From a virus, in IMG/VR virus record IMGVR_UViG_3300005617_000005, positions 1 to 64,000 of that record: DNA of 64,000 nucleotides; one strand, written 5' to 3'. Positions 56,171 through 64,000 of the stretch are shown here, piece by piece. The notes under the pieces are model-generated. The model was given only the letters and a program-made list of their open reading frames with translations, ran no database searches and was not told the origin of the DNA. The number at the start of each line of letters is the position of its first letter. The stretch's first letter is position 1. The position numbers were made by a program, and so were the translations under genes.

Positions 56171-56469
56171 CGAAGCGTCTCCCAAAGTTTGCCCACTCGC
56201 GAAGTGACGTGCACCTCTTCGTGCTCGTCGAAGTCGACGAGAACCCCGAAAACGGGATCGAAGTGATTGTCGACGATCTCGCGCGCGGCGTCGATAACCG
56301 CCGGCCCTTTCGACATGAACTCGATGAACTCGTCGACGAGCGCGTTCGGCACGTAGAGACATTGCTGCGCGCCGGGATCATCTTCCGTATCGAAGATGAT
56401 GCGGACCTGCGTCCACGTGTGCGTGCGGCCCTTGCGCTCGCCGAGCTTCTCGATCGCCCTGAACTTCAA
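56167..56469 (-). CDS. Hypothetical protein (100 aa)
   Basis: Strands MKFRAIEKLGERKG and TWTQVRIIFDTEDDPG, helix LVDEFIEFMSKG. Soluble; no motif. Confidence 0.55.
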   Translation of the reverse strand: MKFRAIEKLGERKGRTHTWTQVRIIFDTEDDPGAQQCLYVPNALVDEFIEFMSKGPAVIDAAREIVDNHFDPVFGVLVDFDEHEEVHVTSRVGKLWETLR

Positions 56470-56642
56470 GGCTTCACCAGGTGCGGCGCGCCGTAACGAC
56501 GCACGATGTCGTGGTCGTGATCCAACTTCACCAACATGCGAATCGCGTTCGCCACGCTGAGGCCATGTTTCTCGGCAACGGCCTCGAAGCGCGCGAGTTC
56601 CTCCTCGTTGACGCGAATGTTGATCTGTTTCACTCGACTCAT
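56466..56642 (-). CDS. Ribbon-helix-helix DNA-binding protein
   Basis: 58 residues. VKQINIRVNEEELARFEAVA is the beta-strand plus helix A; GLSVANAIRMLVKL is helix B. Classic MetJ/Arc-type layout. Likely a small repressor or antitoxin-type regulator in the leftward operon; no toxin partner seen. Confidence 0.75.
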   Translation of the reverse strand: MSRVKQINIRVNEEELARFEAVAEKHGLSVANAIRMLVKLDHDHDIVRRYGAPHLVKP

Positions 56643-57901
56643 CTGTCTCTCACCGCGATGAGCTCGTCGTAGGTGACGGTGTCGATCACGCCCTCTTTCT
56701 CTAGCTCCGCGATGCGCTTCGCGCCCTTCACGGGCCCGTACTTTCGCGTGACGCTCGCCATCGAGAGGTTGCGGCGGGTCTTCGGGCGCAAAATGACCAA
56801 CTCGCCGTCCGGTCGCTGCGCCGGCCCATGCGCGCGCACCCACGGTCGGATGATGGTCTCCTTGTACTGTCTCGCCCACGCCTCGAATCGAACGAGGGTC
56901 TCGTGCGCCGCGCCGATGCGCTTGCCGGTCATCGCCGAGCCCTTCATGTCGAACTTCTCGATCGCCGATGTGTAGATTGGGCACACGGCGAACGCCGGAC
57001 ACGCGGCGCCGGCCTTGTAGCACCACGGACCCGGCCGAAGAGCACCCGTCCCGATGCCACGCCACGCGCGCCGGATGGCATTCGCGTGATCCGACAGCTC
57101 ACCGCGCTCGAACTCCTCGGTGTAGAGATGCGGCGCGCCCTCGCGCGGCGCGTGAAAGATGCCGCCGACGACACGCTTCGCACCCGTGCGCTTGGCGGCG
57201 ACCATCATGAGCGACCGAAGCTGCGCCGAGTGCTTCGGCAAGTCGCAGTTCTCACCAGTCTTGTTGTCGATCACGATGAGATCGGGCGCGTCCTTCTTCG
57301 TGTTGATGTCGTCGATCGCGATGTCCGACGTGCCGGGAAATTCGTCGGGGCTCTTCAGACCCTTGTAGACGTGGCGGTTCCCGTCGAGGAGCACCGGGCG
57401 TTTCGACGGCCTCGCCTTCTTGCTCGTGACGTTCCAGATGTACGACTGCTCAACGTGAAGCTTGCTGCGCTTCGTGAAGTCGACCTTCCACACGTTGTCG
57501 CCACGCAGCCACTCGCGAAGGTATTCATCCGCGAGCCGCGAGTGACGTTTCAGCTCCCTCGAGTCGAGCTGAAAATCCTTCGTGCTCCAATTCTTGGCGG
57601 TCCTTCGAGCCGAGAACGGACGACCCGCGAGTCGCGCCGCGATCAACTCGTGGAACGCCGAGCCGTACGCTGCGGGCTCCTCTTGCGTTTCGACCGGGAG
57701 ACGCCGGCGGGCCCACCACTGACAGTTCAAGACGAGCTCGCTCTTGCTCATCGACGGATCGACCTCGACGAGTTCGATCTCTCCCGGCTGCTCGTCGTCA
57801 CCCTTTGATACGGCTCGATACGTATCGAGTCGGGGCTTCTTTTTCTTCTCCTCTTTGACGAGCTTGCCTGTCGCCGGATCGCGCTTCCAAAGCGTGCTCA
57901 C
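56639..57901 (-). CDS. PD-(D/E)XK nuclease, RecB/Cas4-like with Fe-S cysteines
   Basis: 420 residues from GTG overlapping the upstream stop. Nuclease landmarks: GSAFHELIA (His84), GTSDIAID (Asp193), VIDNKTG (Asp212, Lys214), AQLRSLM (Gln227). Cys60 together with Cys294, Cys301 and Cys307 (CYKAGAACPAFAVC) match the iron-sulphur staple of AddB/Cas4-type enzymes. Likely processes DNA ends for recombination with the Sak4-like protein. Motif order seen; activity inferred. Confidence 0.85.
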   Translation of the reverse strand: MSTLWKRDPATGKLVKEEKKKKPRLDTYRAVSKGDDEQPGEIELVEVDPSMSKSELVLNCQWWARRRLPVETQEEPAAYGSAFHELIAARLAGRPFSARRTAKNWSTKDFQLDSRELKRHSRLADEYLREWLRGDNVWKVDFTKRSKLHVEQSYIWNVTSKKARPSKRPVLLDGNRHVYKGLKSPDEFPGTSDIAIDDINTKKDAPDLIVIDNKTGENCDLPKHSAQLRSLMMVAAKRTGAKRVVGGIFHAPREGAPHLYTEEFERGELSDHANAIRRAWRGIGTGALRPGPWCYKAGAACPAFAVCPIYTSAIEKFDMKGSAMTGKRIGAAHETLVRFEAWARQYKETIIRPWVRAHGPAQRPDGELVILRPKTRRNLSMASVTRKYGPVKGAKRIAELEKEGVIDTVTYDELIAVRDR

Positions 57902-58230
57902 AAGAAGTTCTCCCATCCGCATCCGGCGAGAGCGATCGTCAAGCGCTGCCCCTCCGCGTCCATGTGCTTGAACCTGTCGGTGTCGTGAGCGAGCTCCGCC
58001 TTCGCTTTCGCGATCGCGGTTCGGTTCGACGGATCATCGACCACGCCGGCGAGCACCGTCCGAAGCGTCAAGATGCGCTTCTCCTGGTTTGCGGCCCTTC
58101 CCCACGTCGTCGCGACGTAATCGACAGCACGATCTATCTCGTGGCCACGGCCATCGCCGAAGTCTTTTTCGAGAAGCTCGTCGACAGCTTTTCGCAATCG
58201 CAGAAGCGACTCTCGTTGTTCCTTGTCCAT
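57898..58230 (-). CDS. Hypothetical helical protein (110 aa)
   Basis: Starts MDKEQRESLLRLRKAVDELL; helical throughout with AKAELAHDTDRFKHMDAEGQ. Coupled to the nuclease (GTGA). A GGGGATG lies just upstream, out of frame. Confidence 0.6.
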   Translation of the reverse strand: MDKEQRESLLRLRKAVDELLEKDFGDGRGHEIDRAVDYVATTWGRAANQEKRILTLRTVLAGVVDDPSNRTAIAKAKAELAHDTDRFKHMDAEGQRLTIALAGCGWENFL

Positions 58231-58247
58231 GTCATCCCCTACTTTCG

Positions 58248-58430
58248 TCACGTCTTGTCGTGCATTCGCCCACACTCTTTGCAGATCTTGCGGTCGAGAA
58301 CTTCGCGCGCTTCCTTGACTGCGGCCTCCTCGACGAACGCAGAGAACGTCACGTCCTTCTTGTTCGCCGCAGTCGTCACGATGCGCGCGCTCTCTTTCGA
58401 GAATTTGATCGAGTGCGATCGTTTCGGCAT
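58248..58430 (-). CDS. Small protein with RHH-like start and CxxC end
   Basis: 60 residues. KRSHSIKFSKESARIVTTAA then VTFSAFVEEAAVKEA looks like a ribbon-helix-helix variant, with ICKECGRMH as a zinc-type tail. Transcribed away from the helicase gene; it may regulate this divergent region. Confidence 0.6.
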   Translation of the reverse strand: MPKRSHSIKFSKESARIVTTAANKKDVTFSAFVEEAAVKEAREVLDRKICKECGRMHDKT

Positions 58431-58485
58431 TGACGTACCGACCACAGTAATGACAGGGTAATGCCTTCGTCAACTGAAAACGGGG

Positions 58486-60180
58486 ATGAAGAAAAAGAAA
58501 CGCAGGGAACGATCCCGTCGCGAACGCGCTGACACGGCTGACGCGACAGATCGCGTGACGTTCAACCTCACGGAGATGAGGAACGCCGAACGTCTGCTCG
58601 AATTCCGTGGCGATGATCTCCGCTACGTCGGCCCGTGGAAGATGTGGCTCACGTGGGACGGGCGACGCTGGAAACTCGACGAGGATGGGGGCGCGCTCCG
58701 CTACGCAAAGGAAAACGCGCAGGTCATGGCAGCCGAAGCCGACGTCGCGGTGAAGAACGCGCAATCGACCGTCGACGAGGAGATCGAAGAGGACGCCGAA
58801 TCGATCGCGAGCGAAGAGAAGAAGCGCGGTCGACCGCGAAAGCCGAAGGCGTCGACCGAAGCGCTCGGAATGCTCAAGGGCGCGTCCGCCTACAAGAAGT
58901 GGTGCGAGCAGAGCCAGAACTTCCGGAACCTCCAGAGCACGCTCTCCGTTGCGGCGTGCGACAAATCGGTCGCGCTCGTTCACGACCAACTCGACACGCA
59001 CCACTTTCTCTTCAACGTCGAGAACTGGACGATCAACCTGAAGACCGGCAAGAAGCAGCCGCAGTCGCGCGACGATCTCATCACGAAGGTCGCTGCCGTC
59101 GAGTTCCACTCGAAAGCGAAGTGCCCGCTCTGGGACAGGTTCGTGCGCGAGGCAATGGGCGGCGACATGGAGCTCGTCGGGTACCTGAAACGCTTCGTGG
59201 GCTACTCACTGACGGGCTCGACGGAGGAGCAAGCGCTCGTCTTCTTCTGGGGCTCGGGCAACAACGGCAAGAGCACGTTCCTCACGACGCTCTACAAAAT
59301 CTTCGGCGACTACGCCCTACGCGCCGCGCGCGGCATGCTCTTTCGCTCGAAGCACGGCGGCGAGCGCCATCCGACGACGCTCGTCAGCCTCCACGGCAAG
59401 CGCTTCGTGACGTGCAGTGAGATCGACGAGAACCAGGAGCTCGACGAGGGCCTCACGAAAGATCTCACCGGCAGCGATCCCATCAACGCGCGCCGCATGC
59501 GCGAAGACGAGTGGGTGTTCTTGCCGACGCACAAACTCTTTCTCGCCGGCAACCACAAGCCGCGCATCACGGGCACCGACAAAGGGATCTGGCGCCGAAA
59601 CAATCTCGTCCCGTGGACCGTCGCGGTCGCGAAGGACAAGGTGAACAAGAAGCTCGGCGACGAGCTGCTCGAAGAGGCCAGCGGCATCCTCAACTGGTGC
59701 ATCGAGGGCTGCATGGAATGGCAAGAGCGCGGACTTGATCCGCCCGAGGCCGTCATCGAAGCGACGAAGGAGTACCGCAAAGAGCAGGACGTCCTCGGTC
59801 AGTTCTTCGACGAGCGACTCGTGTTCGAGGAGAACGCACTGGCGGCTCGAGCCGACCTGCGAAAGATCTACGAGGACTGGTGCGAGGAGTTTGGCTACTT
59901 GCCCGTCGGCGCGCGGAAGTTCGCGCAGGCGCTCCGCGAGCTGAGCGTCGTTGATGGCTACGTGTGGGATCCGAACAAGGCCCAATCCGTCGACGGCTGG
60001 CGCGGCGTGCGCATCGCGACGAAGGCCGATCGCGCCAAGAAGGAGCTCGAGCGGCGCGGAAAACAGATGTCGAAGAAGGAACGGCGCGCGTTCAAGACGA
60101 TGGTGAAGAAGGCGAATAAAGGAGCAGTGAAGCTTCGGATCGTCCGGAACGACGAAACGAAGTCCCGAGGAGATCGCTAA
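58486..60180 (+). CDS. D5/P4-type SF3 replicative helicase
   Basis: 564 residues. A basic/helical N-terminus and D5_N-like region (WDRFVREAMGGDMELVGYLK), then an SF3 ATPase: Walker A GSGNNGKST (256-264), Walker B area CSEIDENQELD, and sensor LAGNHKPRITGTDKGIWRRN. The C-terminal winged-helix region is followed by a Lys/Arg tail. With the prim-pol next door it likely unwinds and primes at the origin. GGGG directly precedes the ATG. Confidence 0.9.
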   Translation: MKKKKRRERSRRERADTADATDRVTFNLTEMRNAERLLEFRGDDLRYVGPWKMWLTWDGRRWKLDEDGGALRYAKENAQVMAAEADVAVKNAQSTVDEEIEEDAESIASEEKKRGRPRKPKASTEALGMLKGASAYKKWCEQSQNFRNLQSTLSVAACDKSVALVHDQLDTHHFLFNVENWTINLKTGKKQPQSRDDLITKVAAVEFHSKAKCPLWDRFVREAMGGDMELVGYLKRFVGYSLTGSTEEQALVFFWGSGNNGKSTFLTTLYKIFGDYALRAARGMLFRSKHGGERHPTTLVSLHGKRFVTCSEIDENQELDEGLTKDLTGSDPINARRMREDEWVFLPTHKLFLAGNHKPRITGTDKGIWRRNNLVPWTVAVAKDKVNKKLGDELLEEASGILNWCIEGCMEWQERGLDPPEAVIEATKEYRKEQDVLGQFFDERLVFEENALAARADLRKIYEDWCEEFGYLPVGARKFAQALRELSVVDGYVWDPNKAQSVDGWRGVRIATKADRAKKELERRGKQMSKKERRAFKTMVKKANKGAVKLRIVRNDETKSRGDR

Positions 60181-60377
60181 ATTACCGATGTTTTTGGGGT
60201 GCCTCGGGACTTCAGAGGGTTTTCTGGGTTAGCACGCACACGAAACCAAAATAAATACCGATGCAGAATGCACACATGAATATTTCTCGTTTCTACAGAG
60301 CTGATATGCGGATCAAGTCCCGATGTCCCGAGACCCCTCAAAAACACCGAGAATTTGACGATCTCCTCGGGACTTCG
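60158..60377. other. Candidate replication origin (AT-rich, inverted repeats)
   Basis: A 19-base arm at 60158-60176 is perfectly complementary to 60359-60377. Inside are another CCTCGGGACTTC (60202-60213), a CAAGTCCCGA (60314-60323) and TCCCGAG (60326-60332), around an AT-rich core (60241-60310). TACCGATG also occurs twice. The region lies between the helicase and the prim-pol genes. Confidence 0.5.
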
Positions 60378-60379
60378 AC

Positions 60380-60634
60380 ATGAGCCGAACGCCTCGAAAG
60401 GTGCTCGCGCGTTGTAAAAGCCTCGTCGGCGCCCGCGTTCGACTCACGCGCGTCGTGACCACGAAGGGCGGAGAGTCGTACGAGATCGGCTCGCTTTGGC
60501 GCGTTTCTTCGACGTGGCGCGGGCGATTCACACTGATCGGCATCACCGCCAACGGCAGCGATCAAATGAAGAACGGCTGCATCGCGCGGTACGTTCGCTG
60601 CGTCGGCGAATACTCCTTCGAGCTCGTTTCATGA
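60380..60634 (+). CDS. Hypothetical protein (84 aa)
   Basis: Beta-rich (RVRLTRVVTTKGGESYEIGS; RGRFTLIGITANGS), reminiscent of a small SH3 or KOW-like barrel. The start lies two bases after the origin repeat. Unknown. Confidence 0.6.
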   Translation: MSRTPRKVLARCKSLVGARVRLTRVVTTKGGESYEIGSLWRVSSTWRGRFTLIGITANGSDQMKNGCIARYVRCVGEYSFELVS

Positions 60635-60876
60635 AGACGCACGTCTTGGCTCCGCACGGCCGGCACTCGGTGTGCGGCCTTCAGTGGATGCGAATGGGCG
60701 ATCTCTCGAAGGGGCGCTTTGTTGGAGAGAACGCTGCAACCTGCAACCTCTGTCGTCGCGGTCGACAGGGTCAACGCCGAAAAGAGGCGTGTGCTCTTTG
60801 CAACGAACCGAGCAGCGCGCATCCGGTCGGCGAGGGCGTGTTCCAGCATGACTTCAAAGCTAAGGAACCCGAATGA
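60631..60876 (+). CDS. Small zinc-binding protein (81 aa)
   Basis: VCGLQWMRMG, ATCNLCRRG and CALCNEPSSAH: two Cys/His sites. Sits between the origin region and prim-pol; a DNA-binding role is plausible. Confidence 0.6.
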   Translation: MKTHVLAPHGRHSVCGLQWMRMGDLSKGRFVGENAATCNLCRRGRQGQRRKEACALCNEPSSAHPVGEGVFQHDFKAKEPE

Positions 60877-61988
60877 AGCGCGACGCTCTCCGCTACGCCC
60901 GCGAACTCGAGTGGCCGATCTTTCCGATCTACGCCCCGCTCGAAGACGGATCCTGCTCCTGCGGCAAGCGTCACAAATCCGCCGGCAAGCATCCGCGAAC
61001 GTGGCGTGGTGTGAAAGCGGCGACGACGAACGTGAAACAGATCAAGAAGTGGTGGCGCTTGTGGCCTGACGCGAACATCGGTCTGTCGACGGACAACGGT
61101 CTTGTGCTCGACATCGACGGCCCGAAAGGCGAACGCGATCTGCGGCGACTCGAAAAGAAGTACGGCAAGCTCCCAAAGACCGTCGAGGCTGTCACGCGCA
61201 AGGGTCGACATCTGTTCTTCGGCGTTCGCAAACGTGTTCCGTGCGGCACGCACGTGCTCGGCTCTCTACAGATCGACGCGCGCGGCAAGGGCGGCTACGT
61301 GCTCCTCGCGCCGTCGCGGCATGCGAGTGGCTTCTGCTACCGCTGGAAGCGTTCGCCGTTCGATTGCGCTCTGGCGGATGCTCCACGATGGCTGGAGAAG
61401 CGGCTGCGGTGCAATTTCAACAAGCAGACATCGAAGAAGAAGCTCAAGGATCGAAAGGCACTGCGTCTGGGCGCGTCCGGGGCCAGAGATCAATCACGGT
61501 CCGGTGTAGACGCCCGCAACGTGCTCGCGCTGATGCGACAGGGCGCGAGCGACGACGAGGCGCGCGACATGCTGCTCAAGTCGTCGAGCAAAGCGCGTGA
61601 GGAGGGCGATCGCTACATCGATCTCACCATCGAATGGGCTCGCAGCTTCCATCAAGAGGGCTTGGCGCGCGTGCGTGTGCTCTCTGCGCGGATCGAACGC
61701 CTGGGGGCCACTGCGGCGCAGGGCCGACTTGTGCGGATCGTGCTCATCACGACGACGCGCTTCTGGAAGCGCATCAAGTTGCAGGTCGTCGTACCGTCGA
61801 AATCCTACTGCTCGAAGAAGATCAAAGACACGTTTCGCGCGGTCGTCGGCAAGCGCGCAAAGCCCCGTGAATTGCGGCGCTTTGCGCACGGCCGCGACGT
61901 TCTATTTTTGTTCCCTACAGAGCTGCGTTTCGACGTTGCGCGCGATCGTTTCGGCAATGTGCGCTTTGTGCGCGCTCTGGCGCAGTGA
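60873..61988 (+). CDS. Archaeo-eukaryotic prim-pol (primase/polymerase)
   Basis: 371 residues. Residues 1-175 match the bifunctional prim-pol N-domain: LEWPIFPIYAP, AGKHPRTW, ANIGLSTDNGLVLDIDG with the metal site D80-I-D82, RKGRHLFFGV with His113, and DARGKGGYVLLAPS. The C-terminal half is a separate alpha domain (LMRQGASDDEARDMLLKSSS). Primes, and may extend, viral DNA alongside the D5 helicase. ATGA overlap upstream. Confidence 0.9.
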   Translation: MKRDALRYARELEWPIFPIYAPLEDGSCSCGKRHKSAGKHPRTWRGVKAATTNVKQIKKWWRLWPDANIGLSTDNGLVLDIDGPKGERDLRRLEKKYGKLPKTVEAVTRKGRHLFFGVRKRVPCGTHVLGSLQIDARGKGGYVLLAPSRHASGFCYRWKRSPFDCALADAPRWLEKRLRCNFNKQTSKKKLKDRKALRLGASGARDQSRSGVDARNVLALMRQGASDDEARDMLLKSSSKAREEGDRYIDLTIEWARSFHQEGLARVRVLSARIERLGATAAQGRLVRIVLITTTRFWKRIKLQVVVPSKSYCSKKIKDTFRAVVGKRAKPRELRRFAHGRDVLFLFPTELRFDVARDRFGNVRFVRALAQ

Positions 61989-61989
61989 T

Positions 61990-62008
61990 TGCGCCAATCA
62001 TTGGCGCA
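61990..62008. repeat. 19-base palindrome TGCGCCAAT-C-ATTGGCGCA
   Basis: Two 9-base arms about one base, one base after the prim-pol stop. Operator or RNA-end hairpin. Confidence 0.4.
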
Positions 62009-62064
62009 GAGACCGAAAACAGAAGCACTTGCACACAGTCAAGATCTTGTTGTACATTTCATCC

Positions 62065-62147
62065 TGTCACGGCGACGCCAGTTCTCCTTGGATGGCGAAA
62101 CCTCGAAACGGCCTGCTCACATCCCCGAGCGGGCCGTTTCCCTTTTT
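62065..62147 (+). ncRNA. Possible small RNA between prim-pol and Sak4 genes
   Basis: TTGCAC (62029-62034)-N18-TACATT (62053-62058) could start a transcript near 62065 that ends at the strong terminator at 62105-62147, giving about 80 bases with no reading frame. Promoter is weak; the terminator may simply end the prim-pol mRNA. Confidence 0.25.
62105..62147 (+). terminator. Intrinsic terminator
   Basis: A 14-bp hairpin with one G-U pair (arms 62105-62118 and 62127-62140, loop ACATCCCC), followed by CCTTTTT. It is the clearest rho-independent terminator in the window. Confidence 0.85.
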
Positions 62148-62149
62148 GG

Positions 62150-62178
62150 TTGCCGACAAGTTCACGCCTGAGTATAAC
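62150..62178 (+). promoter_or_regulatory. Promoter TTGCCG-N17-TATAAC
   Basis: TTGCCG 62150-62155, exact 17-base spacer, TATAAC 62173-62178. A leadered start, about 35-60 bases ahead of the Sak4 region, in contrast to the leaderless units. Confidence 0.65.
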
Positions 62179-62217
62179 GGTGGGGCTCGATCGATTTCAT
62201 TCGTCGATCTAGCGGGG

Positions 62218-62262
62218 ATGACAATGAACAAGGAAAAGGCACATGGCGCGCGCCGCCAGTGA
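62218..62262 (+). other. 14-codon minigene overlapping Sak4 start
   Basis: After GGGG, ATG-ACA-ATG-AAC-AAG-GAA opens a 14-codon frame ending in TGA 62260-62262, which overlaps the Sak4-like start at 62243 in another frame. Its opening matches the minigene at 51557. AAAAGG inside it can serve as ribosome site for ATG 62243. Confidence 0.35.
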
Positions 62263-62965
62263 GCTGAAGCGATCACGTTTCATCAAGGTCTTGCTGATGG
62301 GACCGCCCAAAATCGGCAAGACGACAATGGCCGTCGCCACGGCCCCGAAGCCCGTTCGGTGCTTTCTCTGCGAAAGCGACAGCGCGCTCCATAGCGCGCG
62401 CCGGTACGTCGGCGACAATTTCACGTTCGAGCGCACGCGCACGCACAAACGGATGCTTAGCGCTCTGCACGAAGCGCGCACCGACGTGAAAAAGGGGCGG
62501 CTCAGGACGATTGTGGTCGATCCGCTGTCGCTTCTCGCGGCGAACATCGAGGAGCACTGCCTGAAAGCTCACAACCAGAACACGTACAAGGCGTACCCGA
62601 TGTACGGCCGGCTGATCCGCCAAGTGATCGAGCAACTTCTTGATCTGAAGTGCCACGTCATCGTCGTGACGCACTACATCGAGACTGGCGGCGAGATGCC
62701 TGAGGGCACCGCGCACACGGGTGAAGGCATCGTTCCCATGCTCGCCGGCAAGGCGCGCGCGACGGTCTCTGCGCTCTTCCCGGACGTCGTGTGGATGGAC
62801 TACTACAAGGGCAAGCGCATCTTGGTCACCGGACCGCAAGGAGCCTGGGGACCCGGCTGCCGAAGCACGAACGGCACGCGGGTCATCCCCGCGGACATAG
62901 AGCTCGATGAGGGCCGCATTGGTGTGCGCGCTCTCATTCGCGAGTTCCGCTCGACGAAAAATTAG
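62243..62965 (+). CDS. Sak4-like RecA-fold ATPase / single-strand annealing recombinase
   Basis: 240 residues. Walker A GPPKIGKTT (20-28), Walker B-type strand RTIVVDPLSLL, sensor HVIVVTHYIET, and C-terminal RATVSALFPDVVWM. The size and motifs fit the compact phage Sak4 family (AAA_24-type), which usually lies beside an SSB, as here. It would anneal or pair ssDNA during replication and repair. Start chosen with AAAAGG three bases upstream. Confidence 0.82.
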   Translation: MARAASELKRSRFIKVLLMGPPKIGKTTMAVATAPKPVRCFLCESDSALHSARRYVGDNFTFERTRTHKRMLSALHEARTDVKKGRLRTIVVDPLSLLAANIEEHCLKAHNQNTYKAYPMYGRLIRQVIEQLLDLKCHVIVVTHYIETGGEMPEGTAHTGEGIVPMLAGKARATVSALFPDVVWMDYYKGKRILVTGPQGAWGPGCRSTNGTRVIPADIELDEGRIGVRALIREFRSTKN

Positions 62966-63015
62966 CTCGCCTCGTCAACGAGCAGAAAGACACCGCGGCT
63001 GCCTGAAGGGCCGTT

Positions 63016-63029
63016 GTGATTGCAATCAC
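63016..63029. promoter_or_regulatory. 14-base palindrome GTGATTGCAATCAC
   Basis: Perfect palindrome in the gap before the SSB candidate; operator candidate. Confidence 0.35.
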
Positions 63030-63051
63030 GTCACGCAAGGAGAATCGAACA

Positions 63052-63762
<711 letters not shown>

Positions 63763-63801
63763 TCGTCACGGGCTCGAGTGCCGCTTCGGCGGCGCTCGCA
63801 G

Positions 63802-63890
63802 CTCGAACGATGCGCACGTCAACCTGGAGGGCAACGGCCCCTCGAAAGAGGATGTGAATCCTCCGGGTCAATGCGTGCGCATCGTTCGAG
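63802..63890 (+). promoter_or_regulatory. Large structured RNA element before the adenine methylase
   Basis: A 17-bp outer stem (63802-63818 with 63874-63890, perfect), an inner 8-bp stem (63823-63830 with 63860-63867, one G-U), and a CCTC-GAAA-GAGG hairpin (63840-63851). The joining loops look conserved-type (TCAA/TCAATG). The element ends nine bases before ATG 63900. Confidence 0.6.
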
Positions 63891-63899
63891 GTGCGAGGG

Positions 63900-64000
63900 A
63901 TGAAGAAAGAATCGTGTTTGCCGGCCGTGAAGTGGGCAGGAGGAAAGCGTCGGCTTCTGCCGGAGCTACTCAAGTACGTGCCGAAGAAAATCGACATGTA
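63900..64000 (+). CDS. DNA adenine methylase, 3' truncated
   Basis: Only the first 33 residues are in the window. LPAVKWAGGKRRLLPELLKY is the N-terminal AdoMet-binding motif (KWAGGK) of Dam-type N6-adenine methylases. GCGAGGG precedes the ATG. With the cytosine enzyme at 29877 it gives the virus two DNA-modifying activities. Confidence 0.85.
   Translation, partial: MKKESCLPAVKWAGGKRRLLPELLKYVPKKIDM

Overview
The window looks like part of a large double-stranded DNA bacterial virus genome (or a provirus), GC-rich and densely packed, running off both ends. The first gene has no start in the window and the last has no end. The host is not shown directly. Two short secreted lipoproteins carry Asp-Ala-Gly linkers of a kind common in Myxococcota, so a myxobacterium-like host is my best inference.

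Layout. 1-15209 (+) is a virion block: a truncated spike protein, a large disordered protein, many small one-span membrane proteins with Arg-rich or Arg-rich-Asn-Pro tails, a transglutaminase-like cysteine-protease membrane protein, a histone-H1-like basic membrane protein, then three consecutive capsid candidates (10207-13571) and two more membrane proteins. 15206-16320 (-) is a small five-gene operon. 16383-19736 (+) starts with two Cpn10 (GroES-like) proteins and includes a DUF2829/Tad2-type anti-Thoeris candidate. 19840-23654 (+) holds a phosphatase-like protein, appendage proteins and an SGNH hydrolase. 23662-25124 (-) carries a tyrosine recombinase. 25445-41222 (+) is a tightly overlapping cassette of about 40 mostly small, often zinc-ribbon proteins, with a cytosine methyltransferase, a Nudix hydrolase, a RecD-like helicase and a SNF2-like helicase. 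41219-52936 contains three spike or fibre proteins with related N-terminal coiled coils, two lipoproteins and three cell-wall-lysis candidates. 52909-58430 (-) is a leftward operon ending in a RecB/Cas4-like nuclease. 58486-64000 (+) is the replication and recombination module: D5-type helicase, prim-pol, Sak4-like RecA-fold ATPase, acidic-tailed ssDNA-binding candidate and an adenine methylase.

How it fits together. Prim-pol and the D5 helicase could start replication at the inverted-repeat, AT-rich region between them (60158-60377). Sak4, the SSB candidate and the nuclease suggest recombination-dependent replication. I see no portal, large terminase, tape measure, tail tube or baseplate gene here, while at least 15 proteins in the virion-type blocks look membrane-anchored. 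That suggests a membrane-containing, possibly tailless virion, but the missing genes may lie outside the window, so this remains a hypothesis.

Expression. Within operons, starts overlap upstream stops (ATGA, GTGA, TGATG) or have Shine-Dalgarno sites. At about twenty transcription-unit starts there is instead a TANNNT hexamer ending 5-7 bases before the start codon, sometimes with a TTGNNN box 17-18 bases further upstream. This predicts leaderless mRNAs and was used to choose several starts and to support a 55-residue gene at 8170-8337.
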